Shown here: positions 1 to 12,226 of the stretch, one piece after another
How the letters are laid out: the number at the start of each line of letters is the position of its first letter
Numbering within the stretch: the first letter of the stretch is position 1
Source: Dugong dugon
Lineage: Eukaryota > Chordata > Mammalia > Sirenia > Dugongidae
Reading direction: 5' to 3'
DNA length: 64,000 nucleotides
NCBI GenBank assembly: GCA_030035585.1
Contig: CM057472.1
Location: 95,601,601 to 95,665,600 of the forward strand
Notes under the pieces: model-generated
The model's database searches: none
Seen by the model: the letters and a program-made list of their open reading frames with translations, nothing else
Told to the model about the DNA's origin: nothing
Program-made: the position numbers and the translations under genes

Positions 1-112
1 AAGTCACAATATGCGTCAGTGTGAATATTGTCCCAGGCGTCAAATAGATGTGTTAGTGGAAATATAGGACCAGAGCAAAATAATTAAAAAGGCCTAGCTT
101 TGTGCCAATTTT

Positions 113-486
113 ATGGATTAAATCGTGTCCCCCCAAAATATGTTTTGAAAGTCTAACCTCTGTACCTGTAAATATAACCCTGTTTGGAAATAGGAGTTTC
201 CTTTTGTTATGATCATAAGGTCATACCAGAGTAGGGTGTGTACTAAACCTAATCACTTCTGAGTTGTATAGAACAGCAGAGACTACATAGGAGAGAAGCC
301 AGATGTTAAGGAATGTCAAGAAATTCTAAGGAACTCACAGAGCTAATGACAAGGCAGGACCTGTCCCAAGAGCGACAACCTGAATTCAAACTTCTAGTGT
401 TCTGAACTGTGAGAAAACAAGTGTACGTTCTTTAAAGCCATCCACTTGAGGTATTTCTGTTAAAGCAGCACTAGGTAACTAAGACA
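113..486 (+). repeat. MaLR-type solo LTR
   Basis: The sequence opens with the 'atggattaaatcgtgtcccc' type start and ends with the 'aagccatcc...gcagcactag...actaagacag' type end that I know from MLT1/MST (ERVL-MaLR) LTRs. An LTR-like 'gaactgtgagaaaaca' segment precedes the end. No internal retroviral sequence is attached, so it is a solo LTR. Subfamily not assigned. Confidence 0.7.
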
Positions 487-1389
487 GCCATAATTCAGAT
501 CCTAACAGCACTGGTACATATAAGGCTGTTTCTGTTGATAAAAGTTAGCTGAAAATGACTTCCAAACAGGAAAAGCAACATGCCACTTTTAACTGATCAA
601 GTCCATCAGTTTCCAGCAAACAAAGGAATACGGATATAGCAACAGTTTTTGCATCGTTGGTCATTATTAATATGTCATTAAGCATGAGACCATTTCCATC
701 CAGGTATTATGTGAATGCCAGTTTTGGAACAAAATGAGAGTAATTGGCCCAACATGCCTATAGACACTTGTTTATCTAGGAATAAAACTCTGAGAGGCAT
801 GTTAGGAAATTAATGAAAGTAAATCCTGTTCGTAATCAAATGAAAATGCAATGCATCCAAAAAATGTTCTTGTGTTGAACTTTCTTCCATACTTTAATTG
901 ACCGACTCTAATGATTTTCTAAGTGTTGTATTCAACTTTTTGAAATGAATGATTCATTATTTAATGGGAAATATGCATTTCATTGTAAAACTGGAACAGA
1001 AAACCTTGCCTGTGTTATTTCCAATGGTAACAGACTCATTTTTAGGGTGCACTTTTAGTTAGCATAAAAATACAGATCTTATCAAATGTTAAATTCAGAA
1101 TGAATGCTTAGTGTCATACACACAGGAAAATGGTGGTAAAGTATTACTATCAATGAAATCTAGGCAATAGAATAAAAACTCATGAAGATGACACAGTCTC
1201 ACTGCCAGTAAGCAACACTCAGTAAAAACAAGCCAAGTGAAAAGACCTTTTTTTTTTTTAAATAAATTAAAAATTATAGTTCAGATTTTTTGATAAATAT
1301 TCAGGGGGAATAAAAAGTTACAGAATGCTTTATTGACACATCTTCAAGCTCACTGTTTCTTTCCTAACTGTGCCATCTACTGATAAACC
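487..1389. other. AT-rich DNA, nothing recognised
   Basis: No repeat family, long open frame or RNA gene is recognisable. A short T-run near 1,249-1,260 is the only simple sequence. Confidence 0.5.
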
Positions 1390-2630
1390 CATCAAAGACA
1401 TTCTTCATCTCTCACAGTGTTTTTGATTTCTAATGTTCCTTTGATTCTTTCTTAGAGTTTCCAGCTGTCTTCTTACATTACTCATCTGCACTTGTACGTT
1501 GTCCACTTTTTCCATTAGAGATCTTAGCATATTAATCACACCAAAAACCAATAACCAAAAACCCAAACCATTGCCATTGAGTCAGAGATGTTTTAAATTT
1601 CTTGCCTGTTAATTCCCAAGTCTATGCCATATCTGAATTTGGCTCTGATGTTTGGTTTGTTACTTCAGACTATGATTTTGCCTTTTATCATGTCTTGTAA
1701 TTTTTGCTGAAAGCTGGCCCTAACGTATCAGGTAAGAGAAACTGAGATAAATAAAGCTTTAGTATGAGGTTTTATGTTTATCTGTATAATATTTTCAATA
1801 GCTCTAGACATCAGATGCTAAAATTTCTTCTAGTGCCCTTGTTTTAGTCTCCCCCTTTATCTTTGAGTTTCTCTGGAAACTGCTTCTTACGAAAAGTCTG
1901 AGTCTTTCCGTTCTTTTCATCTACAATCACCTGTTACTACACAAGAGCCCTGTTAATGTGGTAAAGTGTGGAGGGAGAGGAAGTGCTCCTTATTCTCATG
2001 ATTAGGTCTCAGTATTTTGGTGGGCCTGTGGCGCTGGACCGTGACTTTCAAAAATGCTTCTCAGCTTTCTCCCCCAACCCACTGGGTGAAACAGAGAGGC
2101 TGGAGAGGGCTCCAGCCTCTTTAGGCTCAGGTAAAACTAACATTTGGTTAGGTTTTGTTAAAATGGTTTCCTTTGAGAAAAGACTTTGTTCTTGAGAACA
2201 GAATGGTATGTCTGTATTTCAAAATGCTTACTTTTCCCCTCACCCTGACTGAAGCTGAAAGATTTTTCTTCAGTATTCACCCTGAGAACCTAGTGAGGAT
2301 CCTGTAGATACAACCTTTGAAAATGTTGCTCCCCACAAAAAACACCTAGGCCCCCAAGAGTTTTTATTTCTCATGTTAGTCCATGGTCAGTCTCCATCAA
2401 GTAGTCTATAGTTTAAGCATTCTTACAAGGCTCCAGCTACTACTTATGATCTCAGGAAGCTCTGATTCTATTTGCCTGTCTTTCCAGGTTTTAGGTTGGC
2501 AATTTGTGACCTCAATTGTTTGATGAATGCAAGAGGAGATGGTAATATTTAGTTTGATCAGGCCTTTCCTTGTGAGAACAGCAGTGATAAATTCCAAGCT
2601 CTTTACATATTAGAGTAAAAACTAAAAGTC
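1390..2630. repeat. Ancient LINE (L1M-like) fragment
   Basis: Phrases such as 'ttagcatattaatca', 'gccttttatcatg' and 'attaggtctcagtatttt' match, with heavy divergence, a mammal-wide old L1-derived sequence remembered from other placental genomes. The match continues patchily to about 2,630. It is interrupted by a short AfroSINE end at 1,541-1,586. Orientation and exact subfamily are not determined. Confidence 0.4.
1541..1586 (-). repeat. AfroSINE 3'-end fragment
   Basis: A run of 'accaaaaaccc' followed by 'aaccattgccattgagtca' is the reverse complement of the AfroSINE 3' end (tail plus 'gactc..cggcaat'). The rest of the SINE is absent, so this is a severely 5'-truncated copy sitting inside an older LINE fragment. 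Confidence 0.5.
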
Positions 2631-2671
2631 CCAGAATGCTTTATAAATGTGTGATTTTGGGGAAAATATGA

Positions 2672-2880
2672 AAACCCCAAAACCCACTGCTGTCCAGTTG
2701 ATTTTGACTAATAGCGACTATATAGGACAGAGTAGAACTGCCTTATAGAGTTTCCGAGGCTGTAATCTTATGGAAGCAGACAGCCACGTCTTTCTTCCGT
2801 AGAGTGGCTGGTGGGTTTGAACTGCCAACCTTTAGGTTAAAGCAGCAAAGCGCTTTAATCACTGTGCCACCAGGGCTCCT
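2672..2880 (-). repeat. AfroSINE (tRNA-derived SINE), near full length
   Basis: Read on the minus strand it begins 'aggagccctggtggcacagtg', the tRNA-related head with Pol III box A/B region. It ends with 'gctattagtcaaaatcaac' followed by the A-rich tail. The middle carries the 'gcagttctactctgtcctata' block typical of one AfroSINE subtype. It is diverged by point changes. Confidence 0.85.
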
Positions 2881-3733
2881 AGAAAAAATACAAAGACACA
2901 TTCAAATAATTCTATCTTCCTGTTTGTTTTAATAATGGAATACTAGATCTCTACAAAGAAACACAAAAATCCTGGCATATTGATTTGAACATAATAGGTG
3001 ATCAAGTAATCCTTATGATACACTATTAATATAGAAAGATTATGGGTTTGGTAAATTCCAGTTGTAGTATTCATAAGACCTCAGATGTTTAATTTAACTT
3101 CTTGTCCCTCTGTTTGCAGAGTTATAATAATCTATTTTAAAGGAGGGATGTGAGAAACAAAGGAATATAATATGTGAAAGAATCTACACTTATACTTTAC
3201 ACAAAATAGGTACATTAAGCTCTTTCCTTCTTGAATAAATACTTGTGAGACGCTCAAAGTCTCATTTCTAAAACAATTTTCAGTTGTTATTGACAGTATT
3301 GACAGCTTAATTAGGAAGTCTATTGGAGATGATAGTGAAGCTGGCATGTTTTCAACATGGGTAGATAACTTCAGAACAGGTATGGCTGGTGGAGGTTTAG
3401 GAAGCCCTTGGTCTGTGATATGCTCAGCAGGTTTATATAGAATTTCCAGAGGCAAAATGTCTTCCTCCTGCTCCAGATTATTTTATTTTATGTGTTACTC
3501 AAATCTGCCAGATATTTTAAAGTCTAATTTTAATTTTTTTGAAGTTATCCTCTTAAAATGTTATACATAAATAATGGCATGCATAACTGGATGACTGAAT
3601 GACTGAGTGACTGAAAAACTTGATAATTTAACTTGAACAGTATTGAAAATTGTAAAATTCTTAGCCATTTGTTGACGCCATTCCAGCCTCTAATAGGAAT
3701 ATGAGAATGTTATCATATTACGTATTCTAACAA
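2881..3733. other. Unique AT-rich DNA, nothing recognised
   Basis: A 107-codon minus-strand open frame (3,132-3,455) overlaps a 74-codon plus-strand frame. Neither has a recognisable domain, and I regard both as chance frames. Confidence 0.5.
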
Positions 3734-3903
3734 TAAACCCACTGCCATTGAGTTGATTCCAACTCATAGAGACCCCATAGGGTTTCCAAGACTGTAAATC
3801 TCTACGGAAGGTGACTGCTACATATCTTTCTCCCGCGGAGTGGCTCGTGATTTCGAACAGATGACCTTTGTGTTAGTAATCGGTTGCTTTAACCACTGCA
3901 AAA
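3734..3903 (-). repeat. AfroSINE, decayed
   Basis: It carries 'aaacccactgccattgagttgattccaac' type sequence, reverse complement of the SINE 3' end, then 'catagggtttccaagactgta' and a decayed tRNA-like head ending near 'ggttgctttaaccactgca'. The extreme 5' end of the SINE is missing. Confidence 0.8.
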
Positions 3904-4782
3904 AATAAAGCTGGGAAAGAATTAACAATGTAAATCTATTTTGAGTGACACCAAATACATCAAGATGACATCAATCTTTATTAAGTAGTATGAGATAGCT
4001 TGACCTTCTCATGAAGAAACTTATTTCAATCAACAAATCATAGAGTTCCAGGCAGAACTGTGCTGCACCCGGTTGCATGTATAAAACACGCCACGATATC
4101 ATAATATGATCACTCTCTACAACAATTAGCCAAGATTAATGTTTGATTAATGCGTTAGATTATTAAAGACAAACTTCCTTCTAACTACATATGGCACTTT
4201 TCAGAGATAGAAATCTCACTAGAAAAACAAAGATCCTGGTGAAAATTTTCCAATTTTTGTCTAAGAATTGAGATGACTGTTTCGATATTCTGATTTTGAC
4301 ATTATTTTAGATAGCCTGGTGAAGAACAGTCTTGTATATGTTGTTCACATAGAATCCCCTTGTTTAATTATTGAGCATAGAAAATTTGACATTTACAATA
4401 AAAAAACTTGTGAAGGGCCTTGAAATTCAGTCAAAAGAGTTTGGATATGTTTCTGTATACAGTAAAAAATATTAGAAGTGTGTGAGTAGAAATTAAGTTA
4501 AATATATTTTTATATAAAATAATACATTATTGTCAACATAGATGCTACAATGTAGACCCAAATATGATGGAGAAATTTATGAGAACTCTTTTATTTCATA
4601 CCAACAATGTATAAATAATATATAATATATGTGTGTGTGTATATATATATATATACACACACAAATTCAGGCCAGCTTTAAAAGAACAATGTGGGAATTG
4701 TGGCATAACAAATTAAAGAAATTGACAAATTCCCCAAAAAAACAGTGATGAAAACTGGACTAAATTCTTAAAACTCAAAAAC
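3904..4782. other. AT-rich DNA with one palindromic microsatellite
   Basis: Apart from the GT/AT/AC tract at 4,631-4,662 no feature is recognised. Confidence 0.5.
4631..4662. repeat. (GT)n(AT)n(AC)n palindromic microsatellite
   Basis: Five GT units run into seven AT units and then four AC units, which makes the whole tract an almost perfect inverted repeat able to fold into a cruciform. Confidence 0.9.
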
Positions 4783-4945
4783 ACAAACCCGTTGCATTAT
4801 AGTTGATTCCAACTCGTGGTGAGCTCATAAGTTAGATTGCAGAACTGCTCCAAAGTATTTTCTTGGTTGTCTCTTTAAGGAAGCAGATTTCCAGGCCTTT
4901 CTTCTGAGGAGCTGCTGGGTGGATTCAAACCCTCAACCTTCTTTT
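4783..4945 (-). repeat. AfroSINE, decayed
   Basis: On the plus strand it reads 'aaacccgttgcattatagttg' (SINE 3' end, reversed), then 'caggcctttcttctgaggag' and 'tgctgggtggattcaaacc' (reversed body and head). The 5'-most head is lost at a pyrimidine-rich stretch after 4,945. Confidence 0.75.
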
Positions 4946-5762
4946 TCTCCATCGTCTCCTTTTCCTCCTCCTTGTTCTTCTCTAGCTCAGCTATACTGAT
5001 TGATTTTATTTTTGATGTATGTGTTTTTGGCAGTGTGCGTGTGTGGGTGGACCTTACCAACTCTTTGCAACATGGTACCTGGAAGATCTTCCATAAATAT
5101 TATTTCATTACCTGGTTGGAGTCAAAATATTTGCCTGGACAAATACTAGCATTTTATTTTTAAATATCTTCATTTATAAATTGTTGTGGCATATTAGGTG
5201 GTTTAAGAATTACTGGAAAGAAATTTTCTATCTCCCAAATATTCATTCAAACACACACATATATTCTCTCTCTCTGTCTCTCTAACTCAAGTTTTTAAAA
5301 TTTATTTAGCCAAGGCAACTAAAACCAAGTGAAAAAGAGGCAGACGTACAAATAGGGAGTATGTTAATCCTAACAAGGATTTCATTGGCTCTCGGTTGCG
5401 GTTTAACAGGATGTGTAGCTTTCAGAGATATTTGAATGTTACTTGCAACATAGTCAAGGAATATTTATTAAAAAAATATATACATTTAATACATTAAGCA
5501 GCTATTTATAGATACATGGCAGGCTTCTGCATAAAATTCAACATTGGTAAAATTATTTACTTCCCTGTGGAAATAAATAAATAAAAATAAAAAAGAGTTA
5601 AACTATGTGCATGTCCCTAATAATGTTCCCTTCATCCTGCATTTGAGTGTTCTGGAAAAAGAGTATCTTAACCTGGCCAGTAAGGTTTCTTTATTTCTCT
5701 ATTTACTTCAAATCATCAATACCATCCATACATGTTCTCATTGGTCCATCCTGATGAGTAAT
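4946..5762. other. Unique AT-rich DNA, nothing recognised
   Basis: A short CT/CA-rich simple tract occurs at about 5,250-5,285. No gene or repeat family is recognised. Confidence 0.45.
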
Positions 5763-6175
5763 GTTGTTGTTAGGTGCAGTCAAGTAGGTTCTGACTCATA
5801 GCGACCCTGTGTACAACAGAACAAAACACTGCACGGTCCTGCCCCGCCTTCACAATCGTTGCTACTTTGCAGCTCATTGTTGCAGCCACTGTGTCAATTC
5901 ATCTCACTGAGAGTCTTCCTATTTTTCATTGACCCTTACTTTACTAAGCATGATGTCCTTCTCCAGGGACTGGTAATATGATAACATGCCCAAAGTAAGT
6001 GAGACAAAGTCTTACCATCCTCATTTCTAAGGACCATTCTGGCTGTATTTCTTCCAAGACAGAATTGTTCATTCTTTCTGGCAGTCCATATTTAATATTT
6101 AATATTCTTCACCAAGGCCATGATTCAAATTCATTAGTTCTTCTTATAGTCTTCCTTATAGACATAAACATATAT
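5763..6175 (-). mobile_element. RTE-type LINE, 5'-truncated 3' end
   Basis: The plus strand begins 'gttgttgttaggtgcagtcaa', the reverse complement of the short-repeat 3' end of the elephant RTE LINE. It continues through the conserved 'catgatgtccttctccagggac' block into the C-terminal part of the RTE ORF. Only the last roughly 400 bp of the element is present. Confidence 0.8.
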
Positions 6176-6726
6176 TTGACCCCTCCTCCAGTTCTTTCCT
6201 TTTATTTTATTTCTTTTAGCATTGAGGAAATGACATAATAAACTATGTCGCTCTATATTTATAACAATTAAAACAAGAAATACGTATTTGAGAAAAACAT
6301 AAATCTCTACTGTAGCAAATGTTAACTCCATAGCTCTCATATTTATCAGTAGTTGAATTTTTTTTCAAGTAACATAACCAGGAATAAATTCCTCGTCATT
6401 TTCTGGAAATATTATATTATTGAATAGGAGATATTCACTTAAAATTGTATTTTTATGTTGGGTTTTTATCTCAGAATAGCTGACTGTATTGTATAGAAAT
6501 GCTGATTTTTTTTAAAAGCCAATATTTTGAAGAATAATAGATCATAATTTGCACTTAACAATTGTCTTAATGTCAACTTTTAAGGAAAACCCCAATGTTT
6601 TGATGGTTGTTTTAAACTAAAATAGGATGGTAAAGTCAAGAAAACACAATAAAAATGACTCTCTTCTTTGCTTTTAGCATCTTTGATATACAATTTTAGC
6701 TAGAGGATTCTCAAACACACATTTGT
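6176..6726. other. Unique AT-rich DNA, nothing recognised
   Basis: No repeat or gene is recognised. Confidence 0.45.

Positions 6727-6763
<37 letters not shown>
6727..6763. repeat. (TA)n microsatellite
   Basis: A TA dinucleotide run with one C interruption abuts the 3' end of the L1 fragment that follows. It probably grew from that element's A/T-rich tail. Confidence 0.9.
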
Positions 6764-6766
<3 letters not shown>

Positions 6767-7965
6767 ATTTTTATTGTGCGTTAGATCAACATTTACAGAG
6801 CAAATTAGTTTCCCATTCAATAGTTTGTATATAAAGTGTTCCATAAAATTGGTTTAATTTTCCACAATGTGTTACCACTCTCCCCATTTCTGTCCTAGAT
6901 TCCCCATTACTTGTGTCCTGATTTTCTACCCCGTCCTGCCTTCTTATCTTTGCTTTTGGGCAAATGTTTCCCTTTTCATCTTGTATAATTGATTGTTCTA
7001 AGGGGCAAGTTCCTCTTGGGTGTTACTGTTTATTTTATGGGTCTGTCTGTGGTTTGGTTGAATGGCTTCAGTTCCAGGTCAGAAGGGTGTCTTAGGGTCA
7101 TAGTCTTGGGGGTTCCTCCAGTTTCAGTCAGATGAATAAGTCTGGTCTTTTTTGTGAGTTTAATTTTATGTTCTATGATTTTTTTTTCTCCTATTTTGTC
7201 CGGTACCTCTGTTGTGATCCCATTCAGAGCAGTCAGTAGTGGTAGGTGGACATCATATAGTTCTTTTGGTCTCTGGGTTGTGTAGGATGTGGTTGTGTAG
7301 TCTTTTGGACTAATTTCTCCCTTGAGTCTTTGGTTTTCTTTACTCTCCTTTGCTCTGGATGGGAAGAGACCAATAGTTGTATCGTAGATGGCCACTCACA
7401 AGCTTTTAAGACCCCTGACACTATTCACCAAATAGGATGCAGAACTTTGTCTTTGTGAACTATGTTGTGTCAATTGACGTAGATGTCTCCTGAGTCTGTG
7501 GGACTTTGCTTTCAAGCCTAGGAACTTGGTCCCACAAGGTGTTTGATTATGTCTAAGAAGTTGCTCTGACTGTGGCCTTTGTGTGCTCTATTGTCTATAG
7601 TACTGTATAAGCAGCACCTACAGTTATGTATGTAGAAATATCCACCACCAAACCTATATCTACAGGTGAGTGTGTTCTCTTATACCCTCCCACATATCTC
7701 GGCATACCTATCTACCTATGTATCTGTTCATATATTAGTGTTTGTTATTACTATTCTTGCAGGATTATCTATGCTATAGTGATTACTGTTGTTGCCATTT
7801 CTCCTTGTGTTCCTCTCAGTGTCCTCCCACGCCTTGGTCATGTTTTGTTGACTTCCCCCGTATTGTGTATTGGCTTTCCCTTCACCAGTACTAACATGTG
7901 TCTTCTACCTATTTGGTGATTCCCCTCCCTCTCCTTCTCATCACTCATAAACGTCAAATGACAAG
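6764..7965 (-). mobile_element. L1 3'UTR fragment (older subfamily)
   Basis: It is collinear with the 3'UTRs of the full-length L1s in this window. Shared blocks include 'tttacagagcaaat', 'cctctgttgtgatcc', 'agtcttttggactaat', 'agatggccactcacaagctttta' (split by changes) and 'cacccaagttaccact'-like sequence. It ends just before where ORF2 would begin, so it is a 5'-truncated copy with no coding part. The 121-codon minus-strand frame at 7,030-7,395 is a chance frame in this UTR. Confidence 0.75.
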
Positions 7966-9800
7966 TACACAGTTGATACTGATTTGAGCCTGTGATAAGG
8001 TGACAACTACCTTTACCAAGAAAATAATTTCATGTTCCATGTTGTGCAGTGGAAAAAAATGAAAGAGCGGTCTAGTTAATTCATATTTCCAGCCCTGGGG
8101 CAAATCCACTGATTATTTTATAGTGTATTGCCACTGTGTTGAAATTGGAGAATTTCTTCTTCATTTTTTTCTCTCTTTTGTCAAATGAAAAATGGCGGTA
8201 GGATTTTTAAGGGGTTCCTAGTTATTTAGGGATACAGAAAGGATTTATTGTATGTGCCTCTGTTGATGGGCAGCATGTCAAATACTTAATAATTTTCTAC
8301 TAAATGCCAGTAATAATCAAATATCTTTGCTAGGCAGTATAGAAAAGTGTCTACCAAAGAGTAAAATTTGATTCTAATATAAAATAATGTATGTGGTTAA
8401 GTATGTGTGTGGGGTGGGGGGGGTATGCATTTTTATCTTTAACTGCAAACACAGGAGGGAATCAATGCTAATTTTCTGGTATGACCTGTAATTGAAATGG
8501 GAGGCCAAACTGAGCATCTGAGCATCTTTTTTCTGGCGCAAAGTTGGAGTGGACTCCTCAAGCACGCCAATGCATGAGGCCTACAAAGAAGGCTGTGTTT
8601 CCTCATCCCCTTTATCCTTAAAAATGAAAGGATTTAGAGAACTGAGCTCATGTTTAAGTCCTAAGAATGTACTTTGGGACAAACCAGGGAAATCAAAGTC
8701 AGTAGACAAGGACAAAGTACTGCTTGAACCTAAAATAGTAGTCTAATTAAAATTAAGGACCAAATAGAACTACAATGAAGTCATTAGGAGACTCCTGAAC
8801 AACTGCCAGGAACCAAACTTTAGCGCCCAGATTTACTTGTATTGGCTGCCGGGACATGACACTAGTGAAGGACTAGCTCAGGACTAGCAGGCCAGTACAC
8901 ATTTTCACACAGATGTACATTTTATTAGTGCCATTGCAATTCGTTTTTCTTAGTCAACAGGAATTTGAGGAATAAAAGTAAAATAAAAAAATCACTGTGG
9001 GGAAAAAAAAAAACCATACCTATGGTTTTTATTGTGAAAATTCCCTTTTCTCTCAATTGCTGCTAATAAATCAATATTTATCTGACTAAATCTTTAGGTT
9101 AACTCGTGCATTACCCTGTACTTCATTGCTTATTTCTTATTTTTGCTCATTGCAACAAAAATCAGAAATAACTCTGCCCCCTGAAAGCACTACCACTTCT
9201 AGGGCCAAGCAAAGAGTACCATCATTGATCAAACTACTCAATGTTAGACACTCAGTTGTGTGTGTTTGTGTGTATGTGTGTGTGTGATACACACATGTAC
9301 ATGTGTTTTAAAGATGCTGTTTTTATATCAGAGGAGAACCTCACAAACCACTGCCAGCCTTGCTGTAAAGTTTCTTTTATTATTGTTTGATGGTTTATTG
9401 CACCCCCTAACTTTAGGATTTAGGTGTGCTTTCCTAAGCTTTTCTGAGCAAGATGTCAATCAGATGTGTAGACCCTGCTATCGTCCCCTCTGACTTAGCT
9501 GGCTCTCTTTGAGCCCAAAGTATATGCAGTAATGCTTCTATTTCCTTAGGTAAGCTCTTTTGCAGGAGGTTCTTGGATCTTTTCATGAAAGATCATTTCT
9601 ACAAGTCTGGTTCAGATAGTGTCTCGTGTATCAATATACATTGAACAGAAATCTTGAATGTAGGTTTCAACTATTACAAATAATGCAAGCATTATCCTGG
9701 TTTCCTAAATTTATAAGACCAGGCAATCTATAAATCTATAATTACGGAAACATATGAAAAAGTTAAAATAATGGTTTAATTTTGAGAGTTTACTCTATTC
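7966..9800. other. Unique DNA, nothing recognised
   Basis: Only a G-run near 8,409-8,425, a TG tract at 9,256-9,303 and an A-run near 9,002-9,012 stand out. Open frames here are short and show no domain. Confidence 0.45.
9256..9303. repeat. Imperfect (TG)n with trailing (CA) part
   Basis: A TG-rich tract with TTTG and TATG interruptions is followed by 'acacacatgtacatgtg'. Confidence 0.85.
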
Positions 9801-9995
9801 TGGGTATATAATTTAGTGTTTTAAATATGTTTTCTCATCTTAAATGCTCACAACAAACTGGAGGGAGGGATGTTATAATTGCCCCAACTTTAACAGGTAA
9901 AGAAATGGAGGCACAAGAAGGATAAGCAATTTTATTAAATTTGCATGGCTAGTGCGGAAAGGACGCAGAATTCCAAGCTAGGCAATATGAAGCTG
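9801..9995 (-). repeat. MIR SINE
   Basis: The plus strand contains 'ttctcatcttaaatgctcac', 'aacaggtaaagaaatggagg' and 'catggctagtgcgga', the reverse complement of the MIR core and 3' half (consensus 'cagatgaggaaactgaggc'). Confidence 0.7.
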
Positions 9996-10287
9996 CAGAT
10001 CAAACTTAACCTATATAGTATACTATTTCAGGATGTTCTTAATTAAATTACTGGCCTATCAAATTTAGAAGTTCATTAAAAAAATAATCTGGACATGCAA
10101 GGATTTGTTCAATGTAAGTAAGTTTTTAACACCATAAACCTCTCCATAGTTTTTTTTTTTTTGTAAAAATGGAAAAAATGTGCAGTTTGGAAATGAAATA
10201 TTTTTACATACATGTGTATAATTTCAGTAAAGTTAAAATTACGGTTCATAACATCCACAAAATTCTGATAATAATTCTGTTATGGAG

Positions 10288-10925
10288 TAATCATGCCCTT
10301 CAAAAATATATACTGAAGTCCTAGTCTCTGTTCTCTGAATGTGACCTTGTTTGGAAACGTTTTTTTTTTGTTGTTGTTGTTGCTGTGTTAAAGAGGTCAT
10401 ATCAAATTATGGTGGGTCCTAGACCTAATCCCTCCTGAGTGGTGCCTTCTAAAGGAGAATATGGACACGGAGAGACACACACAGGGGAAAGAGACCATGT
10501 GAGGATCTCTCTACAAGCCAGGAAATGCTAGAAATACTAAAAAAATGCCCGGTCAAGGAGGAGTCGCTAGGTGGTACGAATGGTTAAATCTCTCAGCTGC
10601 TAACCAAAAAGTTGGAAGTTCAAATCTGCCCAGAGGTGCCTTTGAAAAAAGGCCTGGAGATCTACTTCCAGAAAAAATCAACCACTAAAAACCCTATGGA
10701 GCACCATTCTACTCTGACACACATAGGATTACTTACCATGAGTTGGAAATGACTCAATGACAACTCTTTTTGTTTTGTTTTATTTACGGACAAGGAAGGT
10801 CTCTCCCTTAGAGCTGAGGCCTTGATTTGAACTCCTGGTCTTCAGAAATGTTCTACAATAAATTTTTGTTCTTTAAAGTCACCTTCTTGTGGCATTTTTG
10901 TTGCAGCAACACTAGGAAACTAACA
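10288..10925 (+). repeat. MaLR-type LTR split by an AfroSINE
   Basis: The left part (to 10,559) has 'gtcctagtctctgttctctg' and 'gaatgtgaccttgtttggaa'. The right part (from 10,787) has 'caataaatttttgttcttta' with an AATAAA signal and the 'gcaacactaggaaactaac' end. This is the MLT1-like LTR plan, interrupted by the SINE at 10,560-10,786 whose target duplication joins the halves. Confidence 0.75.
10560..10786 (+). repeat. AfroSINE, full length, inserted in an LTR
   Basis: It starts 'gagtcgctaggtggtacgaa' (tRNA-like head) and passes through 'gaaaaaaggcctggagatct', 'aaaaccctatggagcacc' and 'actctgacacacatagga'. It ends 'gactcaatgacaactc' plus a T-rich tail. It is flanked by a 10-bp duplication (cggtcaagga at 10,550-10,559; cggacaagga at 10,787-10,796). 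Confidence 0.9.
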
Positions 10926-11557
10926 GAATTTAAAGTAGGAATATAAAATATTATTTAATAAGATAAAAGTCTCCAATTTCTGTCGTTCCTATTAAACTTC
11001 ATGGAGAAACACAGGTATTCTTTAAAAAAACAAGATTCTATCACCATTACTTTTGATGAAAGTCATTTTAGCTGACATTACCATTTGTAAAAACGTTTCA
11101 ATGTTACATTTCCCCGTCTTTATAGTAAAATACAAATATCTCAGACTTGCTAACCAAGACAATTACAAGACTAATCTGCTAATCACAAATTTTCCAGAAA
11201 GCTATGAAGCCTCCTATATTCCCTTTTCTTCATTTAACCAAGAAAACATTTAATATTGCAACTTGTAATACTCCACAGACACATGTAATGTAATTGTTTC
11301 TGCAGTTATATAGAAAGGTGTGCTCCACACTCCCAAAGCTGAGAGCTGCTGTGGTGTTTAATGTGATATATAGACTCTTTCTAGTATGCTAAAGCAATTG
11401 AGCCTTTGCTTACAAATTCTTACCTGTGTAAACTGATCATTTTCTATCATACTAAAATATGATATAATTGTATTTCTTCTTCAAATTTGCCTATTTTCAG
11501 CACAGCTTCTAAAAGGAATACTGTATATTATATTAATAATATTATATTATAATTTTG
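10926..11557. other. Unique AT-rich DNA, nothing recognised
   Basis: No repeat or gene is recognised. Confidence 0.45.
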
Positions 11558-11711
11558 TTTGAGCACAAAAAGAAATTGTATATGTCAGTGAGTGTATGTA
11601 GCATTCCCAGTGTGCACCTGCCAAATAGCATGAGTGTGGCAATTTGAAAGGTACTTGAATATGGCAATTTACTAGTGTATACTTAAAGGGACTATAAATG
11701 TACACCTGAAT
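11558..11711. repeat. Unclassified 154-bp repeat, copy A
   Basis: It aligns without gaps to 20,019-20,172, with about 19 mismatches by hand count (near 88% identity, mostly transitions). The similarity starts and stops sharply. I do not recognise the family. Both copies are in the same orientation on either side of L1-1. Confidence 0.7.
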
Positions 11712-12195
11712 AATGTTAATTTTATATATATATATATTTAAAAAAGAATTGATACTATATAAGCCAAAAAAATCAAATGAAAGTATTCCTACATTAGAAA
11801 AATTATGCAAAAGTAATCAAATCCCTATATAGAAAACAAACAAAACAATAAAAATCTAATGTACTATATTTGAGTAGATCGATTAACCATTTGCATATTA
11901 ATTATTATATATAATATTTTTGTAAAAGTAGTTTGCAAACTTTCACTGACTATTCTCTTGAACAGCATGGCAGCAAAGCTTTGTTTCACTGATACTGGGA
12001 TTTAAATCATCTGTGAAATTTACTGATCCTGTTACATGTGTTTTGGAGAAAGAATGAGGGATGAGAGAGAAGGAGAAAGGTCTTTGACAACTTTTAGTTT
12101 CTCTTAATTTCAAAATGCAATTTGAAACGTAGATTCTTACTAAAAAGTGTTGAGCTTGTAATTTCTGACATTTTCCATAAAAAAATTTTCAGCAT
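11712..12195. other. Unique AT-rich DNA, nothing recognised
   Basis: No repeat or gene is recognised. It contains a short TA tract near 11,723-11,738. Confidence 0.45.
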
Positions 12196-12204
12196 ACAGC
12201 AAGC
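12196..12204. repeat. L1-1 target-site duplication, left copy
   Basis: 'acagcaagc' followed by T's. The same nine bases plus T's recur at 19,604 immediately beyond the 5' end of L1-1, which marks the insertion boundaries and shows an ordinary L1 endonuclease-type insertion. Confidence 0.85.
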
Positions 12205-12226
12205 TTTTTTTTTTTTTTTTTTTTTT

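Noticed and set aside
3132-3455. 107-codon minus-strand open frame as a possible host gene
   Set aside because: No domain, no splice-site context, an overlapping plus-strand frame and AT-rich surroundings; such lengths arise by chance in 64 kb.
7030-7395. 121-codon minus-strand open frame
   Set aside because: It lies wholly inside an L1 3'UTR fragment whose homologues in this window are noncoding.
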